A stretch of 64,000 nt of DNA. Origin: Paenibacillus ginsengarvi. GTDB lineage: Bacteria; Bacillota; Bacilli; Paenibacillales; NBRC-103111. The notes below the pieces were generated by a model. That model was not told the origin of the DNA. It did no database searches and saw nothing but the letters and a program-made list of their open reading frames with translations. The translations under genes and the position numbers were made by a program. Within the stretch, counting starts at the first letter, position 1, and each line of letters starts with the position of its first letter. This document shows, piece after piece, positions 15,812 to 24,046 of the stretch. The stretch lies in the NCBI RefSeq assembly GCF_003626695.1, contig NZ_RBAH01000001.1, positions 575,711-639,710 of the forward strand, given 5' to 3'.

Positions 15812-16930
15812 TTATTCAAGAAAATCTTTCAGCCGCTTGCTTCGGCTCGGGTGACGCAGCTTGCGGAGCGCCTTCGCTTCGATCTGGCGAATGCGTTCGC
15901 GCGTAACGCCGAACACTTTGCCGACCTCCTCGAGCGTTCTTGTCCGTCCGTCGTCGAGTCCGAACCGGAGCCTGAGCACGTTTTCTTCTCTCTCCGTAAG
16001 CGTATCGAGCACGTCCTCCAGCTGTTCCTTCAGCAGTTCGTAGGCTGCCGCGTCAGCCGGCGCAAGCGCCTCTTGATCCTCAATGAAGTCTCCCAGATGC
16101 GAGTCGTCCTCTTCCCCGATCGGCGTTTCGAGCGAAACCGGCTCCTGCGCGATTTTCATAATTTCTCTGACTTTTTCGGTGCTAAGCTCCATTTCCTTGG
16201 CAATCTCTTCCGGAAGCGGTTCTCGGCCGAGCTCCTGGAGCAATTGTCGGGAAACCCGGATGAGCTTGTTGATCGTTTCCACCATATGAACCGGAATCCG
16301 GATCGTCCGGGCTTGGTCGGCAATGGCGCGAGTAATCGCTTGGCGAATCCACCAGGTGGCATACGTGCTGAACTTGAATCCTTTGGTGAAGTCGAACTTC
16401 TCAACCGCCTTGATCAACCCCATATTGCCTTCCTGAATCAGGTCGAGGAACAGCATCCCGCGGCCGACATAACGCTTCGCTATGCTGACTACGAGCCGGA
16501 GGTTCGCTTCCGCCAGCCGCCGTTTCGCTTCTTCGTCGCCCTGCTCGATCCGTTTGGCCAAATCGATCTCATCATCGGCCGAGAGCAGCGGTACGCGACC
16601 GATTTCTTTCAGATACATACGAACCGGATCGTTGATCTTAATGCCGGGAGGCAGCGACAGATCGTCGTCCAGATGAAACTCGTCGTGCTCGTCGTCTTGA
16701 CCGGGCGTCATTTCATCTTCTTCCGAGGAGTTGCTTACATCGATACCGAGCTCGGACAAGTGCTCAAAAAACTCATCCATCTGATCCGGATCCTGATCGA
16801 ATGGAGCCAGTTTCTCCATGATGTCTTTATAGGTGAGCGAAGAACGCTTCTTCCCGAGCTCGATCAGTTGATCTTTCACCTGTTCCAGCGTCAGTTCCGT
16901 CTCCAATTCGGTATGTTGATCGTTCGCCAT
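15812..16930 (-). CDS. rpoD: RNA polymerase sigma factor SigA (RpoD)
   Basis: 372 residues from the ATG at 16930 ([17 protein letters not shown]), with GGGAGGAGGG upstream; an in-frame TTG lies two codons earlier. Region 1.1 is followed by an acidic linker ([18 protein letters not shown]), region 1.2 [17 protein letters not shown], region 2 with the -10 binding helix [20 protein letters not shown], region 3 and the region 4 [22 protein letters not shown]. This is the vegetative sigma factor. It follows dnaG with 93 bp between them, as in the B. subtilis macromolecular-synthesis operon, whose third member rpsU is separate here, as it is in B. subtilis. Confidence 0.98.
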   Translation of the reverse strand: MANDQHTELETELTLEQVKDQLIELGKKRSSLTYKDIMEKLAPFDQDPDQMDEFFEHLSELGIDVSNSSEEDEMTPGQDDEHDEFHLDDDLSLPPGIKINDPVRMYLKEIGRVPLLSADDEIDLAKRIEQGDEEAKRRLAEANLRLVVSIAKRYVGRGMLFLDLIQEGNMGLIKAVEKFDFTKGFKFSTYATWWIRQAITRAIADQARTIRIPVHMVETINKLIRVSRQLLQELGREPLPEEIAKEMELSTEKVREIMKIAQEPVSLETPIGEEDDSHLGDFIEDQEALAPADAAAYELLKEQLEDVLDTLTEREENVLRLRFGLDDGRTRTLEEVGKVFGVTRERIRQIEAKALRKLRHPSRSKRLKDFLE

Positions 16931-17022
16931 ATCCAAGCTCCCTCCTCCCTAATAATAATTAGGCGGTCCCCTCTTTCGTAACCGAACCAAGTAGCACCGC
17001 TTACAGTTTATTGTTAGGGCTA

Positions 17023-18864
17023 TTATCTCTTTTGCAACTTGCCGTTCAGGGCGAGTATTTCCAGCTGGATTCGCGCGGCGCCTATACTGTCGCCGGACTT
17101 TTCTCTCTGTATCCGTTCTTCCACCAGACGCTCAATCGCTTGCTGCTGCCGATGCTTGTCGATCTGCATCAAGTAGTCCTCGATGACCTGCTCGCTTATG
17201 CCTTGACCCGACTCGGTCATCAAAATCGAGCTGACCAGCCGCTCAAGCGCGTCATCCTGCAAAGAGGTCATGTACTTGTTCGCATCCGGCTCGCTTCCTT
17301 GCGCATAGTAGGCATATAAATAAGCAGCCAACGCTGCGTGAGCTTCATCGTTAAATGCGTCTCCGAGCCGTTCCTGCACGAGAGCCGATATGTCCTTATC
17401 CTGCATCATCACGTATAACAAATGCCGTTCCGCCTTGTCGTAGGCCGGTTTTAGCTTCGGAAGCGGAACGCTGTCGCCCCCGTCATTCCTTACAGTATTC
17501 CACGAAAAGTCGTTATTATCCCCGGAAGAGCGCTTTTTTTGGAGCTGCTCGCGGATTTCGTTCGTCTCCTGCTTCATCGTTTCGAACGAGGAAGTGCTGC
17601 TGAATTCCGAAGCGAGTTCCTTCAAATAATGTTCGCGCTGGGTAGGGGCGGGGATATTCGCAATGACTTCGCGGATCGCCGTTCTTACATAACGAAGCTT
17701 CGCTTCCCCCTCTTGCAGATTGAAATTTTTGCGCAAGTGAATCAGCTTGTATTTCTCCGGCGGTACGGCTTCTTCCACGATATCACTACGAAATCGCTCC
17801 GGGCCGAACGAATCGATATATTCGTCCGGATCAAGCCGATTCGGCAGCACCGCCACCTTAATGTCTAGACCCGCCTTCTCCAGTATATGCAATGACTTGT
17901 AGGCTGCAGACTGGCCTGCATCGTCGCCGTCGTAACAAATGACGACCCGCTCGGCCGAGCGCCTAAGAAGCAAAGCGTGCTCCTCGGTTAGCGCTGTTCC
18001 CATCGTCGCCACTCCGTTATGGACTCTCGCCATCCACGCTTTAATCACGTCGGCGTATCCTTCGAACACCACGACCTGGCCTTGACGCTTCATCTCGGCG
18101 CGCGCCGCATGAAAGTTGTACAGCAGCCGGCTTTTGCGGAACAGGGCCGTCTCCGGGCTGTTCAAATATTTCGGCTGATCGGCACCAAGCGTCCGTCCGG
18201 CAAAAGCGATGACACTGCCTCTCGCGTCCTGGATCGGAAACATGATCCGATTGCGGAACTTATCGACGTATCCGCCGCCCGATGACTTCGGCGCGATGAG
18301 CGCCCCTTTCTCCATCAGCGGCAGCGGGAATTTCCGCTGCTCCAAATATTGCGCGAGAACGTCCCAGCGATTTGGTGCGAAGCCGATTTGGAAAGTTTCG
18401 ATCAGCGTATCGGTAAATCCTCGAGCCCGCAAATATTCGAGCGCCGGTTTGCCTTCGGCCGAGTTGCGCAAAATATGGTGGTACAGCTTGGCAGCGAACT
18501 CGTGTCCCTTCACGATCTGATCTTTCTCGTGCTGCCGCTCCGCCTGCTCCGGCGTCTGCTGCTCCCATACGTACGCGATACCCGCATCATCGGCCAGATG
18601 CCTTACCGCTTCGCCGAAAGAGTACCCTTCGATTTCCTGAATGAAGCGGATCACGTGCCCGCCAACGCCGCAGCCGAAGCATTTGTATATTTGCTTCTCA
18701 GGATTGACGTTAAACGAAGGCGACTTCTCCGAATGAAACGGGCAAAGTCCTTTCAAGTTGCGGCCGGCTTTGGATAAATGGACGTATTTGCCGACTACTT
18801 CCACGATGTCATGGTGCTTTAGGACTGCCTCGATGATGTGTTCCGGAATATGTCCGCTACTCAT
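17023..18864 (-). CDS. dnaG: DNA primase DnaG
   Basis: 613 residues from the ATG at 18864 (MSSGHIPEHIIEAVLKHHDI). The open frame runs 29 codons further, but those overlap yqxD and are not primase-like. The zinc finger is C41-P-F-H44 ... C62-F-G-C65, the TOPRIM core carries VVVFEGYADVIKAW and VICYDGDDAGQSA, and the C-terminal helicase-binding part is about 150 residues (HLLYVMMQDKDISALV to the end). It makes RNA primers for replication. Upstream yqxD and downstream rpoD match the B. subtilis order. Confidence 0.97.
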   Translation of the reverse strand: MSSGHIPEHIIEAVLKHHDIVEVVGKYVHLSKAGRNLKGLCPFHSEKSPSFNVNPEKQIYKCFGCGVGGHVIRFIQEIEGYSFGEAVRHLADDAGIAYVWEQQTPEQAERQHEKDQIVKGHEFAAKLYHHILRNSAEGKPALEYLRARGFTDTLIETFQIGFAPNRWDVLAQYLEQRKFPLPLMEKGALIAPKSSGGGYVDKFRNRIMFPIQDARGSVIAFAGRTLGADQPKYLNSPETALFRKSRLLYNFHAARAEMKRQGQVVVFEGYADVIKAWMARVHNGVATMGTALTEEHALLLRRSAERVVICYDGDDAGQSAAYKSLHILEKAGLDIKVAVLPNRLDPDEYIDSFGPERFRSDIVEEAVPPEKYKLIHLRKNFNLQEGEAKLRYVRTAIREVIANIPAPTQREHYLKELASEFSSTSSFETMKQETNEIREQLQKKRSSGDNNDFSWNTVRNDGGDSVPLPKLKPAYDKAERHLLYVMMQDKDISALVQERLGDAFNDEAHAALAAYLYAYYAQGSEPDANKYMTSLQDDALERLVSSILMTESGQGISEQVIEDYLMQIDKHRQQQAIERLVEERIQREKSGDSIGAARIQLEILALNGKLQKR

Positions 18865-18902
18865 CCTAATCACCCTTTGTAAAAGTACAGTAATACTATT
18901 CG

Positions 18903-19373
18903 CTAATTCGTCCCATTTTCCTGCAACGCGATTAAAACTTTTGTCAAACATTGTAGAAACGATTGCCGATCCTCATTGGTAAAAGGCTTGGGCCCTTTGC
19001 CGTATTTGCCTCCCCGGCGCTGCTTGGCGCGCTCGTGCCTGTTCTCGAGCAGGAAATCGATCGTACGGTCGGTGTATGTTTGACCGCGATTGGAAATCGC
19101 TATCGCCCGCTTGGCGAGACCGATCGTAGCGAGACCGAAATCTTGGGTTACGAGTACGTCCCCCGCCGCTATACGGTTGGCAATATACAGATCGACGGAT
19201 TGATCCGACCGGTCCACCTGAACGATCGTCACCCCGTCCCGCGCCTCCAGCCGATGGTCGAACGATGCGACCATGACAACGGGGACGCCGAATCGAGCTG
19301 CGGCATCCGCAATTTCGGATTTGACCGGACAAGCGTCCGCATCGACGATAATTTTGAACCCGATGATTACCAC
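18903..19373 (-). CDS. yqxD: YqxD/YaiI family protein (UPF0178, DUF188)
   Basis: 156 residues from the GTG at 19373, placed six bases after AGAGGA; a TTG one codon earlier is possible. The family signature IIVDADACPVKSEI opens the protein, with VQVDRSDQSVDLYIANR and GDVLVTQDFGLATIGLAKRA further on. These acidic residues fit a PIN-like nuclease fold, but no activity is established. The C-terminus is basic (RHERAKQRRGGKYGKGPKPF). It sits directly upstream of dnaG with 38 bp between them, as in Bacillus. Confidence 0.92.
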   Translation of the reverse strand: MVIIGFKIIVDADACPVKSEIADAAARFGVPVVMVASFDHRLEARDGVTIVQVDRSDQSVDLYIANRIAAGDVLVTQDFGLATIGLAKRAIAISNRGQTYTDRTIDFLLENRHERAKQRRGGKYGKGPKPFTNEDRQSFLQCLTKVLIALQENGTN

Positions 19374-19466
19374 CAATTTCCTCTAGTGTCTATACCGTAA
19401 TATTATATACGATGAAAAAACAAAAAATCCTGCTTTCTGTTTTCGTTTTTACTTAAGTCTACGCTG

Positions 19467-20276
19467 TTACCGAAACATGCCGAGGATAACGCCGGCCGTT
19501 TCCTCTACCGCTTTATTGGAGACGTCGATCACTTTGCAGCCTACGCGCGACATGACGTTTCTGGCGTGGGCCAGTTCCTTGTTGATCCGGTCCATCTGCG
19601 CATACATGGCGTTATCGGCGAGCCCAAGGCTTTTCAGTCTTTCCCTGCGGATCATATTCAGCTTCTCGGGGTCGATGACAAGCCCGATTACTTTGTCCGG
19701 CGATACGGTGTACAGCTGCTCCGGCGGCTGCAGCTCCGGAACGAGCGGCACGTTCGCCACCTTGAACATCCGGTGCGCGAGATACATAGACAGCGGCGTC
19801 TTCGACGTGCGGGATACCCCCACCAGCACAATGTCTGCGAGCAGGATGCCGGTCGCGTCGCGCCCGTCGTCGTATTTGACGGCGAATTCAACCGCTTCCA
19901 CTTTTCTGAAATATTCCTCGTCCAATTGATGGATTAGTCCGGGCTGATGCAGCGGCTCGCGATTAAACGCCTTCTCCAGCGTCGCGATGATCGGTCCGAG
20001 CAGATCGATCGAGATCACCTTCCGCTTGCGCGCCTGAGCGATCAAATAATCGCGCAGCTCGGGAACGACGAGCGTAAACAGGACAATCGCCTGCGACTTG
20101 GCCGCTTCGGTAACGATCAGATCGACGCCTTCCTTGCCGCTTACATAAGGAGCGCGGCGAACTTCCACGACGTTCGGGTGAAATTGGATGGCTGCCGCCT
20201 TCAGTACAGATTCCGCCGTCTCGCCCGCCGAATCCGATACGACATAAACGATAGGTTTTGGGATCAATTTATTCAT
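19467..20276 (-). CDS. ppsR: PEP synthase regulatory protein PpsR (YqfL)
   Basis: 269 residues with AAGGAG before the ATG. The P-loop GVSRTSKTPLSMYLA (about 154-168) is the family hallmark, and YVVSDSAGETAESVLKAA marks the N-terminus. Members are bifunctional serine/threonine kinases and phosphorylases acting on pyruvate,water/phosphate dikinase. In B. subtilis the YqfL protein sits next to and modulates the gluconeogenic repressor CcpN. No ccpN gene is beside it here. It has 84 bp upstream with the recO terminator, so it likely has its own promoter. Confidence 0.93.
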   Translation of the reverse strand: MNKLIPKPIVYVVSDSAGETAESVLKAAAIQFHPNVVEVRRAPYVSGKEGVDLIVTEAAKSQAIVLFTLVVPELRDYLIAQARKRKVISIDLLGPIIATLEKAFNREPLHQPGLIHQLDEEYFRKVEAVEFAVKYDDGRDATGILLADIVLVGVSRTSKTPLSMYLAHRMFKVANVPLVPELQPPEQLYTVSPDKVIGLVIDPEKLNMIRRERLKSLGLADNAMYAQMDRINKELAHARNVMSRVGCKVIDVSNKAVEETAGVILGMFR

Positions 20277-20329
20277 ATTCGTCGCTCCTTATTAGAAACT
20301 CCACAACCCCAGAAAAATGCTTTATCGAC

Positions 20330-20349
20330 AAAAAAATCCCGTTACCGGG
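20330..20349 (-). terminator. Rho-independent terminator of the era-recO unit
   Basis: On the minus strand CCCG-GTAA-CGGG is followed by A and seven T, 12 bp past the recO stop. Confidence 0.85.
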
Positions 20350-20361
20350 TGTATGTTAGTA

Positions 20362-21108
20362 TTATATTCCATATTTATCCATCTGATCCAGGAAGCTGCG
20401 CGACTTCCATTTGATCTCGACATGGGCGTCCAAAAACTGGCGGATAATTTGCTTGAGCTGTTTCTTGGTCGTTTCCTTCACTTCCGTTTTGCCGAGACGG
20501 CGAATATCCATGTGCAAAAACAAACGGAGCAGCTTCAGCGCTGTCTCCGATACGGCGATTGAGCCCGGGTCGGTATGCCGGCATCTCGCGCAAACGGTGC
20601 CGCCGAGCGAAATACTAACCGTCATCGTTCCTTCCTTCGAGCCGCACGATACGCATTCGCCAAACACTGGCATGTAACCGGCGATCGATAACATTTTCAG
20701 CTCGTAAATGTTCGTGACGATCTGTGGATCTTTGTCTTCGTCAATCGCGTCGAGCGACGCTTTGAGCTGCTCGAACAACGGGGCGTTGCGCTCGTTTTCC
20801 CCAAGCATCCGATCGGTCAGCTCCATTAGGTAAGCCGCGTAGGCCGTTTTGTGGATATCGTCCTTTAGCCGGTTATAGGCGTTCCATATATCCCCGTTGT
20901 TCAGCGTTCCCATCGAGCCGCTTTTATAACAGATGAATTCGCCGTACGTAAATAATTGCGCGATGGCGGCATGGCGGCTTTTGACCTTTTTGGCGCCGCG
21001 GGCCATCATGCTGATTTTGCCCGCTTCTTTGGAGAAAACGGTCAAAATTTTGTTACCTTCCCCATAATCGATGCTGCGAATTACGATCCCTTCGACCCTA
21101 ACGATCAT
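20362..21108 (-). CDS. recO: DNA repair protein RecO
   Basis: 248 residues: an N-terminal OB fold (MIVRVEGIVIRSIDYGEGNKILTVF ... MMARGAKKVKS), a helical middle (LMELTDRMLGENERNAPLFEQL), and the zinc-binding cysteines in CVSCGSKEG and CARCRHTDPG. It loads RecA with RecR during gap and break repair. The gene follows yqzL by 30 bp and closes the era operon before a terminator. In B. subtilis glyQ-glyS and ccpN follow recO; they are not here. Confidence 0.95.
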   Translation of the reverse strand: MIVRVEGIVIRSIDYGEGNKILTVFSKEAGKISMMARGAKKVKSRHAAIAQLFTYGEFICYKSGSMGTLNNGDIWNAYNRLKDDIHKTAYAAYLMELTDRMLGENERNAPLFEQLKASLDAIDEDKDPQIVTNIYELKMLSIAGYMPVFGECVSCGSKEGTMTVSISLGGTVCARCRHTDPGSIAVSETALKLLRLFLHMDIRRLGKTEVKETTKKQLKQIIRQFLDAHVEIKWKSRSFLDQMDKYGI

Positions 21109-21138
21109 TCGTAACGCCTTCTCCCCATCCCTAATCGA

Positions 21139-21279
21139 TCAGTTCGTCAGCTCCGCTTCATCCGGAGCGGCGTTCTCCTCCTCGTCGGGCATCTCGGCAG
21201 TCTGATCCATTTCTTTATAAAGCAAGTACGATTCCACGTCGCCAGTTATCGTAAAATACTTCCACGAAAAGTCACGCAT
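21139..21279 (-). CDS. yqzL: YqzL family small protein
   Basis: 46 residues: ATG at 21277-21279, stop TGA at 21139-21141. It begins MRDFSWKYFTITGDVESYLL, then YKEMDQTAE, and ends in an acidic tail. The W-K-x-F-x-x-T-G-x-x-x-x-Y-L-L-x-K-E core is that of B. subtilis YqzL, which likewise lies between era and recO. AAGGATGATACGC upstream can serve as ribosome binding site. The function of the family is not known. It is shorter than usual gene-calling cut-offs and easily missed. Confidence 0.85.
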   Translation of the reverse strand: MRDFSWKYFTITGDVESYLLYKEMDQTAEMPDEEENAAPDEAELTN

Positions 21280-21322
21280 GCGTATCATCCTTTCTATGAG
21301 GAAATATTTCGATTGATATTCC

Positions 21323-21403
21323 CTAGGATGAGCGCGCCGGGCAAACTGTATCCCATGTAAAAAATGCTAGGCCAATGAACCCGGCGGCGTACCATCGTTT
21401 CAT
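21323..21403 (-). CDS. Possible 26-residue hydrophobic peptide between era and yqzL
   Basis: A short frame opens at the ATG at 21401-21403 and stops at TAG 21323-21325. The product starts MKRWYAAGFIGLAFFTWDTV: a basic start and a hydrophobic centre, then CPARSS. AGGGACCCCGGAATAT precedes the start, a poor ribosome binding site. It fills most of the 149-bp era-yqzL gap. It could be chance; only conservation in related genomes would decide. Confidence 0.25.
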   Translation of the reverse strand: MKRWYAAGFIGLAFFTWDTVCPARSS

Positions 21404-21428
21404 ATATTCCGGGGTCCCTGTAGGGGGT

Positions 21429-22322
21429 TTAGTCGTGGCGGAATCCGAGATCTTTCAGCACGTGCTCGCGGTTGCGCCAATCTTTGTTTACCTTTACCCA
21501 CAGCTCGAGAAAAATTTTCGAACCGAGCAGCGATTCGATATCGCGGCGGGCCAAGCGGCCGACCTCCTTCAGCATCGCGCCTTGTTTGCCGATAATGATT
21601 CCTTTCTGCGAATCGCGTTCGACGTAAATAACCGCGCCGATCGTCACGATGCCGTTCTCCTCGACCTTCATCTGTTCGATGGCGACCGCGATCGAATGCG
21701 GAATCTCTTCCCGGGTTGCATGCAGCAGCTTCTCCCGGATCAGCTCGGCGATAATAAACTGCTCCGGATGGTCGGTCACCTGATCGGCCGGATAATACTG
21801 AGGGCCTTCCGGCAAATATTTGCCGACCTGCTCCAGCAGCGTGTTGACGTTGTTGCCTTGCAAAGCGGAGATAGGGATGATCTCGGCGAACTCGTACAAA
21901 TCTTTGTAAGCGACGATTACCGGAAGCAGTGCCTCCGGATGCACCTGGTCGATTTTGTTCAGCACGAGAATAACCGGCGTTTTGACGTTTTTCAGCCGCT
22001 CGATAATGAAGCGGTCGCCCCCGCCGATGCCTTCGGCCACGTCTACGAGAAACAGGATCGCGTCCACCTCGTGGAACGTATTTTCCGCTACCTTCATCAT
22101 GTAGTTGCCAAGCTTGGACTTCGGCTTGTGAATGCCCGGCGTATCGAGAAACACGATCTGCATCTGTGCGGTCGTATACACACCGTGAATTTTGTTGCGC
22201 GTCGTTTGGGGTTTATCCGACATGATGGCGATTTTTTGCCCGATCACCTGATTAAGCAGCGTCGATTTTCCTACGTTCGGCCGCCCGACGATAGCGACAA
22301 AGCCTGATTTATGTTTGGTCAT
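21429..22322 (-). CDS. era: GTPase Era
   Basis: 297 residues from the ATG at 22322, five bases after GGAGG; a GTG four codons earlier overlaps that site. G1 GRPNVGKST (13-21), G2 region [11 protein letters not shown]3 DTPGIH, G4 NKID and G5 ISALQG are all present, followed by the KH RNA-binding domain with [27 protein letters not shown]. Era binds the 3' end of 16S rRNA and is needed for 30S assembly. It follows cdd by 27 bp. Confidence 0.97.
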   Translation of the reverse strand: MTKHKSGFVAIVGRPNVGKSTLLNQVIGQKIAIMSDKPQTTRNKIHGVYTTAQMQIVFLDTPGIHKPKSKLGNYMMKVAENTFHEVDAILFLVDVAEGIGGGDRFIIERLKNVKTPVILVLNKIDQVHPEALLPVIVAYKDLYEFAEIIPISALQGNNVNTLLEQVGKYLPEGPQYYPADQVTDHPEQFIIAELIREKLLHATREEIPHSIAVAIEQMKVEENGIVTIGAVIYVERDSQKGIIIGKQGAMLKEVGRLARRDIESLLGSKIFLELWVKVNKDWRNREHVLKDLGFRHD

Positions 22323-22349
22323 GTAAGCCTCCACAGTTTGGATTGCAAA

Positions 22350-22796
22350 TTAAGGGGACGGCTCCGGATCGGATGCCAAATTCGCCGGTCCGAACGCTCC
22401 GGGCAGCAGACTGGATACGGTCGTCTCCGCTACATCCCCGTTCAGATTGGTCAAATAAACGGGCATGCCCGGAGCGCAAAGCTCGAACATCACTTGCCGG
22501 CAAACGCCGCAGGGCGATATCGGCCCTTCCGTGTCTCCGGCCACCGCAAGCGCGACAAAGCTTCCGGGCGCCTGTCCGTCCGCGATGGCGCGAAAAAGCG
22601 CCGTTCGTTCGGCGCAATTGGTCGGCCCGTAAGCGGCATTTTCCACGTTGCAGCCGTAATGCACGTTCCCTTGTTTGTCCAGCAGCGCGCTTCCTACGCG
22701 AAAACGGGAATAAGGCGCGTAAGCCCTCTCCCGCGCGATGAGCGCGTGGCGTATCAAATCGGCCGCCACACGGTCCGGCTGATATTGTCCATTCAT
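22350..22796 (-). CDS. cdd: Cytidine deaminase
   Basis: 148 residues from ATG with GGAGGG upstream. Zinc ligands and catalytic Glu lie in TNCAERTAL and SPCGVCRQV; YAPYSRFRVGSALL and CNVENAAYG form the substrate pocket. It hydrolyses cytidine and deoxycytidine to uridine forms for pyrimidine salvage. The C-terminal 15 residues (GAFGPANLASDPEPSP) are longer than in B. subtilis Cdd. The dgkA-cdd-era order is conserved in Bacilli. Confidence 0.96.
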   Translation of the reverse strand: MNGQYQPDRVAADLIRHALIARERAYAPYSRFRVGSALLDKQGNVHYGCNVENAAYGPTNCAERTALFRAIADGQAPGSFVALAVAGDTEGPISPCGVCRQVMFELCAPGMPVYLTNLNGDVAETTVSSLLPGAFGPANLASDPEPSP

Positions 22797-22811
22797 GGGC
22801 AGCCCTCCGTT

Positions 22812-23513
22812 CTAGAAATTCCGAATCATGAAATAGGCAAGTACGGTCATAATCGTGCCGATAATCGCTCCGATCGCGAGTGCCGGCAGCTGCCTGCTTC
22901 GTTTATCGTACAGCACGAACGTAAGCTGGATCGACAAGCTGTAGCCGAGCAGCGCGATTAGCGTTTTGCCGGTGAGCAGAGCGATCCACGTCGAGATGGC
23001 GAACGAAACGGCCGTCAGCAAACTCGGTCTCAGCGGTATGCGGCGATCGGAAAAACGAGTTTGCACGACAACGATCGTCAGCGCCACCAGGCTAATCAGC
23101 GTCCAGATCAGACCGGGCGTTAACACCGTTTCGCCGGTGCCGGCACGGCTGATAAGGCGATCGATCGGTTCGTAAAAAACGACCATGCCGACAATAGCGG
23201 CAAAAACCGCCGATACGAGAACGGCGGCCGCAGCTACGTCTTTGGCGATTTTGGCCAGCGGGTGCCGATCCGGCATCGCCAGATCGACCGCTTTCTCAAC
23301 CGCCGTGTTGATCAGCTCGCAGACGATGACAAGCGTAACCGACAGCAAAACAAACAATATTTCCGTCTTTGGCAGCTCGAACAATAAAGCGAGTATGAGC
23401 ACAATAAACGCTACGAAAAAGTGAAACTGCATATTTTGCTGCGTCGATAACGAATGCTTCAGCCCCTCGTACGCATACCGGAAGCTTCTGCGAAACTTTT
23501 TGACATCTCTCAC
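22812..23513 (-). CDS. dgkA: Undecaprenol/diacylglycerol kinase fused to a PAP2-like C-terminal domain
   Basis: 233 residues from a GTG whose first bases overlap the ybeY stop (GTGA). Residues 1-120 are a standard Gram-positive DgkA: KFRRSFRYAYEGLKHSL, three helices and the signature ELINTAVEKAVDL ... LAKIAKDVAAAAVL. B. subtilis DgkA, an undecaprenol kinase, ends there at about 123 residues. Here about 110 further residues form four helices whose layout (RPSLLTAVSFAISTWIALLTG ... GAIIGTIMTVL) recalls a PAP2 phosphatase, but the catalytic PSGH and SRxxxxxH histidines are missing. The kinase should be active; the extension looks non-catalytic. Confidence 0.88.
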   Translation of the reverse strand: MRDVKKFRRSFRYAYEGLKHSLSTQQNMQFHFFVAFIVLILALLFELPKTEILFVLLSVTLVIVCELINTAVEKAVDLAMPDRHPLAKIAKDVAAAAVLVSAVFAAIVGMVVFYEPIDRLISRAGTGETVLTPGLIWTLISLVALTIVVVQTRFSDRRIPLRPSLLTAVSFAISTWIALLTGKTLIALLGYSLSIQLTFVLYDKRSRQLPALAIGAIIGTIMTVLAYFMIRNF

Positions 23514-24031
23514 CGCGTCAGTCCCGCCTCCAGGAGCACCGCTTCCTGCTTGCCGAACATAAGGCGCTCCGCTTCTTCGTTCTCATGATCGTAGCCGATC
23601 AAATGCAGGAAGCCGTGAACGAATAAAAAGCCGATCTCCCGTTCGAGGGAATGACCGTATTCGTTCGCCTGCTCCATCGCGCGCCGCACGGAAATGACGA
23701 TATCGCCAAGCGGCTCGGCAAACGGCGCTCCTTCCTCTTCGCTCCCGTTATCCGACTCATACTCGTCTTCATCTTCGTAACGGATCTCGGGCTCGCCTTC
23801 CACGCTTTCCAGCATCGAAAACGACAGCACGTCGGTCGCCTTGTCGATATTCCGGTATTCGCGGTTCAGCGTTTGAATCGCTTCGTCGGTCACGAAGCTG
23901 AGCGCCACCTCGCCGTCCTCGATCCCTTCCGCTTTGGCGGCCAGGTTCAGCAGCTTCTCCAGCATCCCGATCAGCGACTCGCCAATTTCCATCTCTTCCT
24001 GTTCGTTCGTCCATTCCAGACTAAGCGTCAT
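23510..24031 (-). CDS. ybeY: Endoribonuclease YbeY
   Basis: 173 residues ending in the zinc motif HGFLHLIGYDHENEEE (H-x3-H-x5-H), with LNREYRNIDKATDVLSF upstream as the second family block. The protein acts in 16S rRNA 3'-end maturation and ribosome quality control. A strongly acidic stretch of about 20 residues (YEDEDEYESDNGSEEEG) sits between the blocks and is longer than in most homologues. It overlaps dgkA by 4 bp and follows pgpH by 15 bp, the usual Bacilli arrangement. Confidence 0.95.
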   Translation of the reverse strand: MTLSLEWTNEQEEMEIGESLIGMLEKLLNLAAKAEGIEDGEVALSFVTDEAIQTLNREYRNIDKATDVLSFSMLESVEGEPEIRYEDEDEYESDNGSEEEGAPFAEPLGDIVISVRRAMEQANEYGHSLEREIGFLFVHGFLHLIGYDHENEEAERLMFGKQEAVLLEAGLTR

Positions 24032-24046
24032 ACATCCAACGTCCCC

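Noticed and set aside
20277..20361. T-box or other leader before ppsR
   Set aside because: The gap is only 85 bp and is explained by the recO terminator; no T-box sequence is seen.
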